Made by a program: the position numbers and the translations under genes. From the NCBI GenBank assembly GCA_963732595.1, contig CAVSZZ010000002.1:124001-188000 (forward strand): 64,000 nt of DNA. Direction: 5' to 3'. Positions 1-8,156 of this stretch are shown here, piece after piece. The notes under the pieces were generated by a model. It was not told where the DNA came from, ran no database searches, and saw only the letters and a program-made list of their open reading frames with translations. The stretch's first letter is position 1; every line of letters starts with the position of its first letter. The DNA is from JAFGXF01 sp963732595 (GTDB lineage Bacteria; Chloroflexota; Anaerolineae; Anaerolineales; Anaerolineaceae).

Positions 1-721
1 CCGGATGGGCAGCCACCGCCACATTGGCAGGCAAGGTCCAGGGGGTGGTCGTCCAGATCAGCAGGGAGGTGTCGGGGTTATCCATCAGTGGCAAACGGAC
101 AAATACAGACGGGTCGGTAGCCTGCTCGTAGCCCAACGCCACCTCATGATCCGAGAGTGGCGTCCCGCAGCGGGGGCAATAAGGCACAACTTTGTAGCCT
201 TGATAAAGCAGGTCCTTATCCCACAGGGTTTTCAGGATCCACCACACGGATTCGATGTAGCTGTTGTTGTAAGTGATATAAGCTTCTTTTAAATCAACCC
301 AAAAACCGATGCGATCGGTCAGCCGTTCCCATTCACGGATGTATTCAAATACGGATTTACGGCAAAGCTCATTGAACTTATCGATCCCATAGGCTTCGAT
401 CTGCTGCTTGTTGGTGAAACCCAGTTTTTTCTCGATCTCTATCTCCACCGGCAGGCCATGTGTATCCCAGCCACCCCGACGGTTGACATGGTACCCGCAC
501 ATGGTCTTGTAGCGTGGGAAGACATCCTTGAAAACCCGTGCCAGCACGTGGTGGACACCCGGGTGACCGTTGGCTGTCGGAGGTCCTTCATAGAAAACAA
601 ACTCCTGACCGCCGCGGCGCAGGTCGGCAGATTTGTGGAAAATATCATTCTTCTTCCAAAAATGGAGGACATCATCTTCCATCGATGTGATATTCAATTT
701 TGGAGAGACCGGTTTAAACAT
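1..721 (-). CDS. ileS: Isoleucyl-tRNA synthetase, N-terminal 240 residues (runs off the window)
   Basis: Class I aminoacyl-tRNA synthetase that charges tRNA-Ile with isoleucine in the cytoplasm. The reading frame from the ATG at 721 gives a start like MFKPVSPKLNITSMEDDVL. It then shows the family N-terminal block FYEGPPTANGHPGVHHVLA, where GVHH is the HIGH-type ATP-binding signature, followed by GGWDTHGLPVEIEIEKKLG. Further on, CPRCGTPLSDHEVALGY and LIWTTTPWTLPANVAV mark entry into the editing (CP1) domain. The PGVHH form resembles the longer IleS2 type, but this is an inference from a short stretch. The 3' end lies beyond base 1. Upstream is a T-box leader, which fits an aminoacyl-tRNA synthetase gene. 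Confidence 0.96.
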   Translation of the reverse strand, partial: MFKPVSPKLNITSMEDDVLHFWKKNDIFHKSADLRRGGQEFVFYEGPPTANGHPGVHHVLARVFKDVFPRYKTMCGYHVNRRGGWDTHGLPVEIEIEKKLGFTNKQQIEAYGIDKFNELCRKSVFEYIREWERLTDRIGFWVDLKEAYITYNNSYIESVWWILKTLWDKDLLYQGYKVVPYCPRCGTPLSDHEVALGYEQATDPSVFVRLPLMDNPDTSLLIWTTTPWTLPANVAVAAHP

Positions 722-1012
722 AAACACCTCTATCACCATAATTAAAAACTCGTCCCATCTTACAGGGACGAGAGACACTCGCGGTACCACCCTGGTTCCT
801 GTGCTTGACAGGCACCTCGGTTGGATACGCCCTCATGGGGGGATATCCACATCTCGGATAACGGTGGATGAGACCGGCTCACTTACTTGCAAATCGCTTT
901 CAGATCGCAGCTCCGGAAGGATTTTCCGCCGGTCATGCCTGCCCGGTTTTCACTCGTTCCGGACTCACTGGAGGATGGAACCGGCGTACTCGTTTCCATC
1001 AAAGCTTGATTA
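722..1012 (-). promoter_or_regulatory. T-box riboswitch leader of ileS
   Basis: About 290 bases of untranslated leader between the promoter and ileS. The conserved T-box AGGGTGGTACCGCG is present on the minus strand at 793-780. It is followed directly by a perfect terminator hairpin with a T-run. Upstream, an AGTA element (990-987) and a stem GCCGGT/ACCGGC fit Stem I. A candidate Ile specifier ATC lies at 922-920 in the context GGAAAATCC. T-boxes sense uncharged tRNA and switch between antiterminator and terminator. The T-box motif and terminator are certain; the specifier position and the 5' boundary are inferred. The region carries no credible protein gene. Confidence 0.9.
741..772 (-). terminator. 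Intrinsic terminator of the ileS T-box
   Basis: Eight-base-pair stem CTCGTCCC/GGGACGAG (772-765 with 756-749) around an eight-base loop, followed by TTTTTAAT on the minus strand. It sits just 3' of the T-box motif, where the expression platform of a transcriptional T-box is expected. Confidence 0.9.
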
Positions 1013-1018
1013 GAAGTA

Positions 1019-1047
1019 ATTATGCCACAGGCTCTGGTAAAAATCAA
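1019..1047 (-). promoter_or_regulatory. Promoter for the ileS T-box leader
   Basis: TTGATT at 1047-1042, a 17-base spacer, and CATAAT at 1024-1019 on the minus strand. This predicts a transcript start near 1012, just before the T-box Stem I elements. The match to sigma-70-type consensus (4/6 and 5/6, optimal spacing) and the correct position support it. Confidence 0.65.
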
Positions 1048-1135
1048 CAGCTCACAACCACTCACGAGGCTCGCCGAGGAAGCCTGCTTCCGGATGAGCG
1101 CATGGTAAAATCCTTCGAAAGTGGAGCATTCCTAA

Positions 1136-2080
1136 GTGATATCACCTCAAAGCAAGCTGCACGCTTTCCACAAGTTGTCAGCCCTGATCCTGTTAATCCT
1201 ATCGATCATCCTGGCTGCTTGTGCGCCCTCCTCAACAGTAAGCACACCGGCAACGCCCTTCAAGGTAGTGGCAGTCGAATCCTTCCTGGCAGATATTACC
1301 CGCCAGGTCGCCGGCGAGCGGGTTAACGTGGTGAGCCTGATCGAAGCAGGCATGGACCCCCACACATTCGAACCAATACCGCGGGATATCATCACAATCT
1401 CTGAGAGCCGCCTGTTGATTGTTAATGGCGGTGGTCTTGAAAATTGGCTGCAAAAAATGATCGATGTTCAGAGCATATCGATCCCGATCGTGGTTGCAAG
1501 TTCAGGGTTAACACCCAGGCTGCCTTCAAGCTCTGAACGGATCGACGAAGAAATAGATCCTCATTTCTGGCTCGATCCGGTCAATGTAGAAGTGTATGTC
1601 AGGAACATCCGGGATGCCCTGATCGAGATGGACCCAAATGGACGAGACAATTATGAACGAAACGCCGATCATTACATCCTTCAGCTTGATGATTTGAATA
1701 CCTGGATCGCCGGAGAGGTGGCACAAATTCCCGCGGATAACCGCCTGCTGGTGACCAACCATGAATCCTTCGGCTACTTTGCCGACCGTTATGGCTTTGA
1801 GATCATCGGCACGATCATCCCCTCGATCAGTTCGGGCTCCACGCCCACTGCCCTGCAATTGACCGACCTGATCGAAAAGATCCAATATGCTAAAGTAAAA
1901 GCCATCTTCCTGGAAGCCGGCTCCAATCCGGAATTGGCGCAAACAATCGCCAGCGAGACCGGCGTGACCATCGTCACCGGATTGCTCACCCATTCTCTGA
2001 CCGGACCCGATGGGCCTGCGGACACCTATATCGATATGATGAAGTATGATACCCAACTGATCGTGGACGCATTGAAATGA
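1136..2080 (+). CDS. Zn/Mn ABC transporter substrate-binding lipoprotein (ZnuA/TroA family)
   Basis: Extracytoplasmic metal-binding component of a divalent-cation importer. The N-terminus is a lipoprotein signal with hydrophobic run LSALILLILSIILAAC, the Cys being the lipidation site. Metal-ligand regions typical of cluster A-I (ZnuA/TroA) proteins are visible: DPHTFEP, DPHFWLDP and NHESFGYFADRYGF give three His, and EAGSNPELAQ is the distal acidic ligand region. There is no long His-rich loop, which leaves Zn versus Mn open. The start is a GTG preceded by GGAG at 1123-1126 with a nine-base spacer. The stop overlaps the ATPase start by four bases (ATGA), so the three transport genes form an operon. 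It is divergent from ileS. Confidence 0.92.
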   Translation: MISPQSKLHAFHKLSALILLILSIILAACAPSSTVSTPATPFKVVAVESFLADITRQVAGERVNVVSLIEAGMDPHTFEPIPRDIITISESRLLIVNGGGLENWLQKMIDVQSISIPIVVASSGLTPRLPSSSERIDEEIDPHFWLDPVNVEVYVRNIRDALIEMDPNGRDNYERNADHYILQLDDLNTWIAGEVAQIPADNRLLVTNHESFGYFADRYGFEIIGTIIPSISSGSTPTALQLTDLIEKIQYAKVKAIFLEAGSNPELAQTIASETGVTIVTGLLTHSLTGPDGPADTYIDMMKYDTQLIVDALK

Positions 2081-2883
2081 CCAAGCAACCCGAGTTGGAG
2101 ATGCGCGACTCCGCCCGCCTGGACCTGAGACATGTCAGTGCCGGATACAACAGCCATGACGCGATCTCCAATATCTCTCTGCAGATCCCGCATGGCAGCC
2201 AGGCTGCTATTGTCGGCCCCAACGGTGCCGGCAAGTCCACCCTGTTCAAGGTTCTGGTGGGATTGCTGCCGGTGCGCAAAGGCTCCATCCAGATACACTG
2301 CCAACCGATCGGTCAGCATCGTGATTGTGTTGCCTATGTGCCACAGCGCGAGGAGGTCGATTGGAAGTTCCCGGTGACCGTCAGAGATGTGATTGCCATG
2401 GGACGCTTTGCACATACCGGCTTCCTGGGACGCAGTGGTCCAAAGGATAACCAGGTGGTGGAGGATTGCCTGGAGAAAATGGACCTGACGGACCTGGCTG
2501 ACACCCCGGTCGGCGATCTTTCGGGTGGGCAGCAGCAGCGCGTCTTCATGGCGCGTGCCCTGGCCCAGGAACCTCATATCCTCCTGATGGATGAACCCTT
2601 CACCGGAGTTGACGCAACCACCACCGAAACGACACTCGCGCTTCTGAAGAAACTGCGAGAGAGCAAAGTGACCGTGCTGGTGTCCACGCACGACCTGAAT
2701 TTTGCCGCCAAACATTTCGAGTTGATCGTATTATTGAACAAAAAACTGATCGCTTTCGGTCCCGCCGAGAAAGCACTCACGCCCGAGACGTTGAAAGCCG
2801 CCTTCGGTGGACGCCTGGTGAACATGGATGGGGCTTTCCTGGTCGACGATTGCTGCCCACCGGACGAGGAACACCATGTTTGA
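2077..2883 (+). CDS. Zn/Mn ABC transporter ATP-binding protein
   Basis: Cytoplasmic ATPase that powers metal uptake through the neighbouring permease. Motifs in order: Walker A GPNGAGKST near residue 48, signature LSGGQQQR near 148, Walker B ILLMDEPF near 167, and H-loop STHD near 205. The length of 268 residues is normal for the ZnuC/MntB group. It begins inside the stop of the binding-protein gene and overlaps the permease start by eight bases, which indicates tight translational coupling. Confidence 0.93.
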   Translation: MTKQPELEMRDSARLDLRHVSAGYNSHDAISNISLQIPHGSQAAIVGPNGAGKSTLFKVLVGLLPVRKGSIQIHCQPIGQHRDCVAYVPQREEVDWKFPVTVRDVIAMGRFAHTGFLGRSGPKDNQVVEDCLEKMDLTDLADTPVGDLSGGQQQRVFMARALAQEPHILLMDEPFTGVDATTTETTLALLKKLRESKVTVLVSTHDLNFAAKHFELIVLLNKKLIAFGPAEKALTPETLKAAFGGRLVNMDGAFLVDDCCPPDEEHHV

Positions 2884-3718
2884 TTGGTTGATCAATCCGC
2901 TGACCTACGAATTCATGCAGCGCGCGCTTGCAGCCGGCATCCTGGTGGGCGTGTTGTGCTCGGTAATCGGCTGTTACGTAGTGCTGCGTTCGATGGCTTT
3001 CCTGGGGGATGCCCTGGCGCATGCCATCCTGCCCGGGATCGCCATCGCCTACCTGCTGGGTGGCAACTTGATGCTGGGCGCTTTGATCGCCGCGGTCGTG
3101 GTGGCGTTGGGCATCGGCCAGATCAGCAAGCGCGGCGCCATCCGCGAGGATTCCGCCATCGGCATCCTGTTCACAGCCGCCCTGGCGCTGGGTGTGGCCC
3201 TCATTAGTTCCATCCGGACGTATGCGGTCGACCTCAGCCACATCCTGTTCGGGAACATCCTGGGGATCAGCGCAGGCGACCTGCTGCTGACTGCCGTCAC
3301 AACCCTGGCCGTCCTGGCGGCAGTGGCGGTCCTATACAAGCCCTTCCTGGTGCTTTCCTTCGACCCGGTCCTGGCAGCCACCCTGCGCTGGCCGGGGGAG
3401 CTCATCCGTAATGTCCTGTTACTGCTATTGGCTTTAACTGTAGTGGTATCGATGCAAACAGTGGGCGTCGGGTTGGTGGCGGCCATGCTGGTCACCCCGC
3501 CGGCCACGGCTTATTTGTTGACCAAGCGGCTGCCGGCCATGATGGCCGTCTCAGCCTTGATTGGAGCGCTGTCGGCGGTGGTGGGCTTGTATGTCAGTTA
3601 TTACGCGAATATCGTCTCTGGGCCGGCCATCGTGCTGACCGCCACCGGATTCTTCCTGCTGGCTTACCTGTTTTCCCCCCGGAAAGGGTTATTGCTCAGA
3701 AAATTGAAGACGAGCTAA
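2876..3718 (+). CDS. Zn/Mn ABC transporter permease (ABC-3 family)
   Basis: Integral-membrane channel component of the importer, 280 residues with about eight hydrophobic segments. The start MFDWLINPLTYEFMQRALAAG is typical of ZnuB/MntB permeases, as is the loop YVVLRSMAFLGDALAHAILPG, which contacts the ATPase. An in-frame upstream start at 2828 exists, but it would lie deep in the ATPase gene; the ATG at 2876 has GAGGA just upstream. The stop TAA overlaps the stop of the convergent membrane gene at 3715. Confidence 0.92.
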   Translation: MFDWLINPLTYEFMQRALAAGILVGVLCSVIGCYVVLRSMAFLGDALAHAILPGIAIAYLLGGNLMLGALIAAVVVALGIGQISKRGAIREDSAIGILFTAALALGVALISSIRTYAVDLSHILFGNILGISAGDLLLTAVTTLAVLAAVAVLYKPFLVLSFDPVLAATLRWPGELIRNVLLLLLALTVVVSMQTVGVGLVAAMLVTPPATAYLLTKRLPAMMAVSALIGALSAVVGLYVSYYANIVSGPAIVLTATGFFLLAYLFSPRKGLLLRKLKTS

Positions 3719-6054
3719 CATTTCTCCCGACGTTTGGCAATCCACAATCCCATAATTACGATAAGAGAAATAATGGTGATCCCGAAACCTGCATAGAAAC
3801 TGCATGGACGATAGACCATTCGGATGGTATGCTCACCCACCCCTATTTCCACCCCGCGGAAGAGATAATCCACCTTTAGCAGATTTTCTCTTTGGTCGTC
3901 AACCCATACTTTCCAGCCCGAATAATATAGATCAGAAACCACTAGCCAGCCGGAAGAGCTTGCGATCACGTTCAAGGATAACTTACCAGGTTGATCATCC
4001 AATATGGTGATCGTGGCTGGTTCCTGGGAGCATTTGCCCTCGACAATACCTTCTAATTCCACGATGACCGGTTGCGGAATAACACCTTCCACGTTTGCAT
4101 ACTGGATATACTTGGAGAGCTCCTCCTCACTCTCATTTACTTCGACGAGGCAATCCGCCCATCGGTAGCGTCGCGAGCCTGCAAGTGGCTCGAAACTGCC
4201 GCCACTCCCTTCTTCCTCCAGAATTTCGATTGAGTTAATCCCCATTCGCCGCATTAATCTCAAGAGTGTAATCTCGTCGACCTCTTCCAGAACAGCCATC
4301 AATTGACCGTACCTTCCAGGAACGAGTGGATCGAAATTGTTGAGGCTGGACAGCCCACCATAAAGATTGGTACTTGGCAGGATCGCCTGAGCCAGCGCAT
4401 CCCACTTACCATCCATGCGGAAATCCCGGAAGTTGAAGAAGGTATCGTATTGAAGCTGTTGGAGATCGTCATTTGAGATATAGATCCGACCGCCATCCGC
4501 CTGGGCTTTGACTTCTTTAGCCGCAGCTGTGGCATTTTCATACAGGGAGGGATCGGCTCCCTGGTGGAATCCCCAGCTCGCGACCAGCAGGTCAACCGAC
4601 ACGAACAAGACGACCGCCCACTGCCAGATATTGACCCTCCTGCCCTCCTTTTCCACGGGTAGTGGATTGGTCTTGGCCAGGATGCATCCCAGGACGATGG
4701 AAATTCCCAAAATGATGAATGCCTTGGTGAAAACACCGGGTATTTCCGGAACCAGGTATCCCGCCAGGAGGGCAATGACGGTCATGGTGACGCCCAACGC
4801 CAGGGTGAGATTGAGCGAGAAGCGCCCCCACTTTCCCGGTTTATGCCAGGCGTCCGCCCCGAAGCCGGCCATCACGGAAAACGCGAACACCAGCCAGATC
4901 ATCCAGCGGGCTGGAGCCTGGAAGAGGTCGAAGGTGGGGATATATTGATAAAGAAAAGGGAAAATGGGCGTGTAATTACCCAGTGCGATCAAGGTGGCAA
5001 TGACCGCCATACTTGACAGAAAGATCGTCAACCCTCTAAGTCGATGGGGTTCCTCAGAACGCTGTTTTCGGATAGCCAGGATCAGCGCTGCCACTCCCAG
5101 GACCAGGGGCAGCAAGCCGATGTAGATCGCATCCTCCCAGTAGGCATCCGCCCTCAACAAATAGGTGCCGTCTGCGGGGGTACCGAATAAGTTGGCCATC
5201 AATAAGGTCAGGAAGCGCCAGGGCAGGAAGGAGTAATTCACAGCATAGTCGTAGCCGATCTCGGATGCGCGCTGTGACTCCATCAAATACTCAGCGGTGG
5301 GAATCAGCTGGATAGCCGCCAGACCACAGCCTAGTAAGACCGACAACCCCCAATAGAGAGATTTGGAGAACATGCCCTTCCACCTGGACCGCCAGCCCCT
5401 GAAAAGCACCCAGCAGCCGGCCAGCAGGAGGGTGTAGAAGGCGGTTTGCGCATGCCCGGCCAGCAACAGCATGCCGATCACCAGGCCGCTGCCCAGGATG
5501 GCTCTGAGAGCCGGTTTGGGGGCATCCACCAGGCGTTCGGCAGTCAGCAGCACCCAGGGCAGCCAGGCTACGGCGGCGTTGATGCTCAGGAAGCCTGCGC
5601 GCGTGACCAGGTAGCCCGAGAGCGAGAAGGCCAGCGCAGCGATGGTCTGTGCTAACTTTCCACAGCCCAGCTGGCGCATCAGGTAAACCATGCCGATGCC
5701 GGACCAGATCAAGTGGATGACGACCGACCAGGTCTCACCCATGGCCAGACCTCCCGCCCCACCTAACGTATAAAAGGGGAATAGCAGCCAGGTTGGCGGG
5801 TAGAACAGGGCGGACTGGTAATTGGCGGCCAGCGGAGCACCCATGCCATTGAGCGAATTCCAAAGGGGTAGATGACCGGCCAGTACCTGGTTAAAAGCTT
5901 CGACGCGCCAGGGCGTGAACTGCAGGAAGACCGCCCCCCAGAACATCGGTCGGCCGGTGAAGACCAACGGGGAGAACAGGACCAATGGCGCCAGCCAGAC
6001 CGGCAGCCAGGGCAAATCAATCACGGGTCGAAGAAAGAAGAGGATCTTTTTCAT
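3715..6054 (-). CDS. YfhO-like multi-spanning membrane protein
   Basis: Large integral membrane protein of 779 residues resembling the YfhO family, a GT-C-like group implicated in glycosylation of cell-surface polymers. The first 480 residues carry about twelve hydrophobic helices, with the family-typical early stretch LPLWNSLNGMGAPLAANYQ. A large extracytoplasmic domain follows (about 500-740) with GWLVVSDLYYSGWKVWVDD, a phrase characteristic of YfhO C-terminal domains. A last helix and the basic tail AKRREKC end the protein. The start overlaps the stop of the next YfhO-like gene by four bases. The substrate cannot be told from sequence. Confidence 0.85.
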   Translation of the reverse strand: MKKILFFLRPVIDLPWLPVWLAPLVLFSPLVFTGRPMFWGAVFLQFTPWRVEAFNQVLAGHLPLWNSLNGMGAPLAANYQSALFYPPTWLLFPFYTLGGAGGLAMGETWSVVIHLIWSGIGMVYLMRQLGCGKLAQTIAALAFSLSGYLVTRAGFLSINAAVAWLPWVLLTAERLVDAPKPALRAILGSGLVIGMLLLAGHAQTAFYTLLLAGCWVLFRGWRSRWKGMFSKSLYWGLSVLLGCGLAAIQLIPTAEYLMESQRASEIGYDYAVNYSFLPWRFLTLLMANLFGTPADGTYLLRADAYWEDAIYIGLLPLVLGVAALILAIRKQRSEEPHRLRGLTIFLSSMAVIATLIALGNYTPIFPFLYQYIPTFDLFQAPARWMIWLVFAFSVMAGFGADAWHKPGKWGRFSLNLTLALGVTMTVIALLAGYLVPEIPGVFTKAFIILGISIVLGCILAKTNPLPVEKEGRRVNIWQWAVVLFVSVDLLVASWGFHQGADPSLYENATAAAKEVKAQADGGRIYISNDDLQQLQYDTFFNFRDFRMDGKWDALAQAILPSTNLYGGLSSLNNFDPLVPGRYGQLMAVLEEVDEITLLRLMRRMGINSIEILEEEGSGGSFEPLAGSRRYRWADCLVEVNESEEELSKYIQYANVEGVIPQPVIVELEGIVEGKCSQEPATITILDDQPGKLSLNVIASSSGWLVVSDLYYSGWKVWVDDQRENLLKVDYLFRGVEIGVGEHTIRMVYRPCSFYAGFGITIISLIVIMGLWIAKRREKC

Positions 6055-8147
6055 GCTCTGGACCGTATTTTACCCAAAATGAACAGGATCAGAAGGATAA
6101 TGAAGGTTCCACCAGTGATCCCGGCACCCCAATAAGCCAGGACCGGTTTGAAATCGAATTGGACTTTTTGACTGCCTTCATTAATTTTCACACTGCGCAG
6201 AAGTCCTTGATAGGGTTGGATGGCAGCCGGTTCGCCATCCACGAGCACCTGCCAACCAGGATAAAGGATCTCTGACAGGACTAAAGTGCCGGGACCTTGT
6301 GCTTCGATAATGATCCGGTTGGGCGCATACGACAGGATGGAAACTCCCAACCTTTGATCAGCTCCCTTTTCTACCCAGGCGCGCGGTTGGCAGCAACTGT
6401 TTTCATAGATACGCGTTGAGCCGATCTGCTTGATGAGGGTCAATCCATCGGATGAGAGGTCAAACTCAGCAGCGATGTAACAAACATTAAGAAAGCCCAG
6501 TAAACCTGCATCCGGTGTATAGGCGATATTGTCCGAGGCAGGCTCACCGGCAGCAAAATCCGGCAAAGTGACACTGTACCCCGTCGAGGGCACGCCGGTG
6601 GCATATTCCATATAGGTCCAGTAACTGGCTAGTTGAAGTGGATCGACTCCGTCAACCAGTTGTATCTGGTGAGCAGCAGCGGTCTGTTGCGGCAGGCTGT
6701 AGGAAGGCGAATACACCCTGAATTCTCCATCAGTCTGGTTGAGGAAAGCCGCCAACCCGCCTCCCTGTGACAGGACCTCTCCTGGCGACTTCCCCTCCAT
6801 GAAATTCCAATCGACACCGAATAAATTTAAAACCAGGACGCCCAGCAAAGCCAGGTTGAATGCCGAAGCAGACCATTTACTGTGAGTGAATATGATGATC
6901 GCAACCGTTGCCAGTAGCAATCCGATCGTCGCCAGCATCAATTCGGATGCCAATTTTCCAATCAGGAATGATCCGCCAACAGTGAAGATCAACATGGCAA
7001 CATCCACGCCGATCAGCGCCAGCAGGTTGACCTTTCGCTTGCCCGGCTCCAACTTCATAAGCGCGTCCAGGATAAGGCCGGCTGCGACCACCAGGCAGAA
7101 GAGCACCACGAACAACCAGCGAGCCGGGATGCGCAGCAGACTCACGCCGGGTATGCCGGCGATGAGCTGCATGCCGGGGATGCTGGAACCCAGGGCGAGT
7201 ATCACCGAACCCAATGCCAGCCATAACCAAAATCGAGAACGTTTACCAGCGATTTTCGAGGTGATACCGACCAGGACCAAAGCCAGGGTCACAGCACCGG
7301 TATAGCTTATCCACTCCACATTTCCACCCGAGGTCGGGAAGAAGAGGTTGACCAATCCAGACCAGGGCAGTGAAAGATCGAGCACATCCGTTGCGGTCAT
7401 GGATGCCCGTGTTGAGAGCGCCGTGAATTGTAAAAGGGGCAACAGGAGAGCAGCCGAGACCATCAACGCTAGCAGTACCTGGACGAGGAGGTGAAAAGTG
7501 AACCCGGCAGCCTGCCTGAGTGTGGGGCGCCCATGGAACGTGATCTTGATCGAATAAGCAATCCAGAGGGCACCCCCGTAAACCACCCAGCGCGGATCGG
7601 CCAGCGCAATTATGCCGAGAATGACACCCGGAGCGCGCCAGAGCGCGGTCCACCGGGGATCTGCCTTCCAGCGACAGGCTGCGAGCAGCAGCCAGGGCGT
7701 CCAGGTGATGGCATAAAGCAACGTCAGATGACCGCCTGCATAATGCCCGATGAGCTTGGGGAGCAACCCAAAAGCCAGCCCCATCAGGGCTGCTGGTTGT
7801 GGTCGCACGCCTTCGGACTTCAGGAACAGGTACATCCCAAAGGCACCGAATACCAGGTGGAGGGCGGTGGTCAGGTTGATGCCAAGCGGCAGCGGGAATA
7901 GCATGGCCAGCCAGCCGGGAGGATAATGCAAACCGGAAAGTGGGTCCGCGACGAAAGGATATCCGCTGAGGATGGCATTCGACCATAGCGGGATACCCTG
8001 ACCCGCCTGAATGCTTTGCTGGATATAAAGAAGGTTGGGATAGTGGGAAATGGTGATATCCGACAGGTTGGTGCCCGGCAGGAAGATGAAGTCACCTAGG
8101 TATGGGATGAGTATCAGGAGCGGGATCAGGCAGAGAAGATACCACAT
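6051..8147 (-). CDS. YfhO-like multi-spanning membrane protein, second copy
   Basis: 698-residue paralogue of the downstream gene, same architecture: an N-terminal multi-helix region, then an outer domain and one final helix. Shared features are IPLWSNAILSGYPFVADP near residue 55 and VLSEILYPGWQVLVDGEP near residue 635, matching LWNSLNGMGAP and YYSGWKVWVDD in the neighbour. Four-base overlap with the next gene shows co-transcription. The sequence is divergent enough to suggest an old duplication with separate substrates. Function in surface glycan or lipid modification is inferred only. Confidence 0.83.
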   Translation of the reverse strand: MWYLLCLIPLLILIPYLGDFIFLPGTNLSDITISHYPNLLYIQQSIQAGQGIPLWSNAILSGYPFVADPLSGLHYPPGWLAMLFPLPLGINLTTALHLVFGAFGMYLFLKSEGVRPQPAALMGLAFGLLPKLIGHYAGGHLTLLYAITWTPWLLLAACRWKADPRWTALWRAPGVILGIIALADPRWVVYGGALWIAYSIKITFHGRPTLRQAAGFTFHLLVQVLLALMVSAALLLPLLQFTALSTRASMTATDVLDLSLPWSGLVNLFFPTSGGNVEWISYTGAVTLALVLVGITSKIAGKRSRFWLWLALGSVILALGSSIPGMQLIAGIPGVSLLRIPARWLFVVLFCLVVAAGLILDALMKLEPGKRKVNLLALIGVDVAMLIFTVGGSFLIGKLASELMLATIGLLLATVAIIIFTHSKWSASAFNLALLGVLVLNLFGVDWNFMEGKSPGEVLSQGGGLAAFLNQTDGEFRVYSPSYSLPQQTAAAHQIQLVDGVDPLQLASYWTYMEYATGVPSTGYSVTLPDFAAGEPASDNIAYTPDAGLLGFLNVCYIAAEFDLSSDGLTLIKQIGSTRIYENSCCQPRAWVEKGADQRLGVSILSYAPNRIIIEAQGPGTLVLSEILYPGWQVLVDGEPAAIQPYQGLLRSVKINEGSQKVQFDFKPVLAYWGAGITGGTFIILLILFILGKIRSRA

Positions 8148-8156
8148 CGCTAATGC

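Noticed and set aside
868..1326. Open frame across the T-box region
   Set aside because: It runs antisense to the T-box and into the lipoprotein gene in another frame; composition is not protein-like.
1526..2715. Long antisense frames opposite the metal transporter genes
   Set aside because: His- and Gly-rich nonsense typical of antisense frames in this composition; real genes on the other strand have clear motifs.
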